Both the position numbers and the translations under genes were made by a program. Below, piece by piece: positions 62,793-64,000 of a stretch of 64,000 bases of DNA. Below the pieces are notes generated by a model. It was not told the DNA's origin. It saw only the letters and a list, made by a program, of their open reading frames with translations, and searched no databases. Position 1 is the stretch's first letter; each line of letters begins with the position of its first letter. This DNA is from Myroides marinus (GTDB lineage: Bacteria > Bacteroidota > Bacteroidia > Flavobacteriales > Flavobacteriaceae): the NCBI RefSeq assembly GCF_900109075.1, contig NZ_FNYS01000003.1, positions 1 to 64,000 on the forward strand, given 5' to 3'.

Positions 62793-63173
62793 TTATTTTG
62801 ACATTTTTTCGATATCATATAATAGTATCTTATCTGTATAGTTTACAACTTTGATAAGGATGTTTTCGTTTTTCTCATTTCTACCTACAATCACGTATAG
62901 TTTTCCTTTCTCGAAATCAATATTACTCTCAGAGAAATTAACATCACCGTATTTTAATGATTTGTGTACATCATCATTAGTAACCCATCCTTCTTGGAAT
63001 TTTGCTTCTACTGTCTTAGAGAAAGTAACTGGTTTACTTCTTAGATCTTTTAATACTCTACAGTTAGGTAAATAACAGAATTCTGTTTTTTTCTCTCCAA
63101 AGAAGTAAAATAAGAACATCGAACCAATTAATAGTCCGAATAAATAGTATGCTAAACGCTGTGAAAACTTCAT
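62793..63173 (-). CDS. DUF4258-type membrane-anchored protein
   Basis: 126 residues. One N-terminal span (LAYYLFGLLIGSMFLFYFFG, about 7-26) is followed by FCYLPNCRVLKDLRSKPVTF and a soluble domain ending LYVIVGRNEKNENILIKVVN. From memory this matches flavobacterial proteins labelled DUF4258; the function is unknown. It lies downstream of the alanine dehydrogenase gene on the same strand with a short gap that contains its own -7 box. Confidence 0.75.
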   Translation of the reverse strand: MKFSQRLAYYLFGLLIGSMFLFYFFGEKKTEFCYLPNCRVLKDLRSKPVTFSKTVEAKFQEGWVTNDDVHKSLKYGDVNFSESNIDFEKGKLYVIVGRNEKNENILIKVVNYTDKILLYDIEKMSK

Positions 63174-63190
63174 TTCTTAAAAAATTTACA

Positions 63191-63198
63191 CAAAAGTA
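63191..63198 (-). promoter_or_regulatory. Candidate -7 box of the DUF4258-type gene
   Basis: CAAAAGTA reads TACTTTTG on the minus strand, 17 bases before the ATG. Confidence 0.45.
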
Positions 63199-63236
63199 GC
63201 AATTCAATAATGTAAAACTATAGTTTTATCAAAATT

Positions 63237-64000
63237 TTAAAAGGTGAATAGGTGTATGTCTTTATAATCAAGGTCAAACCATTCTGCTACATTGCGGTTT
63301 GTTATCAAGCCTTTATAGCTGTATATTCCTGATTTAATGATGCTTTCGCAATGTACTGTGCCGTCTAGGTCTCCACTATCCGTGTACTCAAGTAGGAGAG
63401 GGGTAATGATATTACTAAGTGCCATCGATGCAGTACGGCTGTATCTTGATGTAATATTAGGTACTCCATAGTGAATGACTCCATTTTTAACAAATGTAGG
63501 TTGGTCATGAGTTGTAAGTTCCGATGTCTCAAAACAACCTCCTGTATCAATAGAGACATCTATGATTACGGCTCCTTTTTTCATGTTTTCAACCATTGTA
63601 TCGCTTACTACAATTGGCGCTCTGTTTTTACCTCTAATAGCTCCTATGGCTACATCACATCTCATTAATGCCTTTAAGAGTATTTTTTCTTGAATAGTAG
63701 AAGTAGAGATGCGTTGTGGCAGATTGTTTTGTAATCTGCGTAATTTTTGAATAGAATTGTCAAAGACTCTAACACTTGCTCCCATGCCAATCGCAGTACG
63801 TGCAGCATTCTCAGCTACAAGTCCAGCTCCAAGGATAACAACCTCTGTAGGGATAACTCCAGAAATATTACCAAAGAGTAAACCTTTACCATTATTAGTT
63901 GTCGTCATTAACTCTGAGGCGATTAAGATAGAAGCAGTACCTGCTATTTCGCTTAATGCACTTACTGCTGGATAAGTTCCATTCTCATCGTGAATAAAGT
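63237..64000 (-). CDS. ald: Alanine dehydrogenase, C-terminal part
   Basis: The frame is open to the window edge, so the gene continues beyond 64000; about 254 residues are visible. The Met at 63908 is internal, because the in-frame sequence before it (NGTYPAVSALSEIAG) is good family sequence. The NAD-binding motif VVILGAGLVAENAARTA, the DNSIQKLRRL acidic turn and DVSIDTGGCFETSELTTHDQ are conserved in the alanine dehydrogenase/transhydrogenase-alpha family. It deaminates L-alanine to pyruvate with NAD. A role as transhydrogenase alpha subunit is less likely as there is no adjacent beta gene. Confidence 0.88.
   Translation of the reverse strand, partial: FIHDENGTYPAVSALSEIAGTASILIASELMTTTNNGKGLLFGNISGVIPTEVVILGAGLVAENAARTAIGMGASVRVFDNSIQKLRRLQNNLPQRISTSTIQEKILLKALMRCDVAIGAIRGKNRAPIVVSDTMVENMKKGAVIIDVSIDTGGCFETSELTTHDQPTFVKNGVIHYGVPNITSRYSRTASMALSNIITPLLLEYTDSGDLDGTVHCESIIKSGIYSYKGLITNRNVAEWFDLDYKDIHLFTF

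Overview
The window looks like chromosomal DNA of a Flavobacteriaceae bacterium (Bacteroidota), possibly Myroides or a close relative; the genus is inference. The signs are a low G+C content, almost no Shine-Dalgarno sequences, many TAnnTTTG -7 boxes of the Bacteroidota housekeeping sigma factor, and family-typical genes (DUF6266, DUF4377 and DUF4258 proteins, fused isobutyryl-CoA mutase IcmF, MutS2 without an Smr domain, FucP-type sugar transporter).

Layout. 1-5955 is the end of a surface-polysaccharide locus: rfbB (cut by the window edge), rfbA, a sugar aminotransferase, a WbqC protein, a second PLP-fold protein, a GNAT acyltransferase and a GT2 glycosyltransferase. These are tightly packed and fit synthesis of a dTDP-4-amino-4,6-dideoxy sugar. 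6056-10453 holds a phosphoesterase, a rhomboid protease and a SulP transporter coupled to a beta-carbonic anhydrase. 10502-11002 is a dead ParE-type toxin-antitoxin pair. 11446-15100 is a five-gene operon of small-molecule-modifying enzymes (two GNATs, an S66/MccF-like peptidase broken by a one-base frameshift, a methyltransferase, a blasticidin-S-deaminase-like protein). 15240-18167 holds unknown and surface lipoprotein genes. 18450-25222 is mostly core metabolism: sugar MFS, cysteine-desulfurase-like protein, purM, ruvX, mqo. 25414-29699 holds two tandem TPR sensor kinases, the first lacking the phospho-acceptor histidine. 29762-32036 is a creD operon. 33175-46577 contains icmF, pheT, a DCC protein, mutS2, a Crp-type regulator with a DUF3995 gene, and an acetyl-CoA hydrolase/transferase. 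46661-58689 contains an MBL hydrolase, lipoproteins, an esterase, a dihydroorotase homologue without its metal ligands, a DEAD-box helicase, rdgB, recG and DUF6266.

58690-62660 is an accessory island. Three unrelated orphan genes each follow a copy, or the end of a copy, of one roughly 60-bp repeat, and a 127-bp unit is duplicated between two of them. This cassette-like layout is the best candidate for an undescribed system. tRNA-Val and an alanine dehydrogenase cut by the window edge end the window.

A second notable pattern is a set of short intergenic arrays with a 10- or 11-bp period. The core differs at each locus (TCCGT, GTGGAA, GTTCT, TGATAA), and each array lies upstream of a plus-strand gene.
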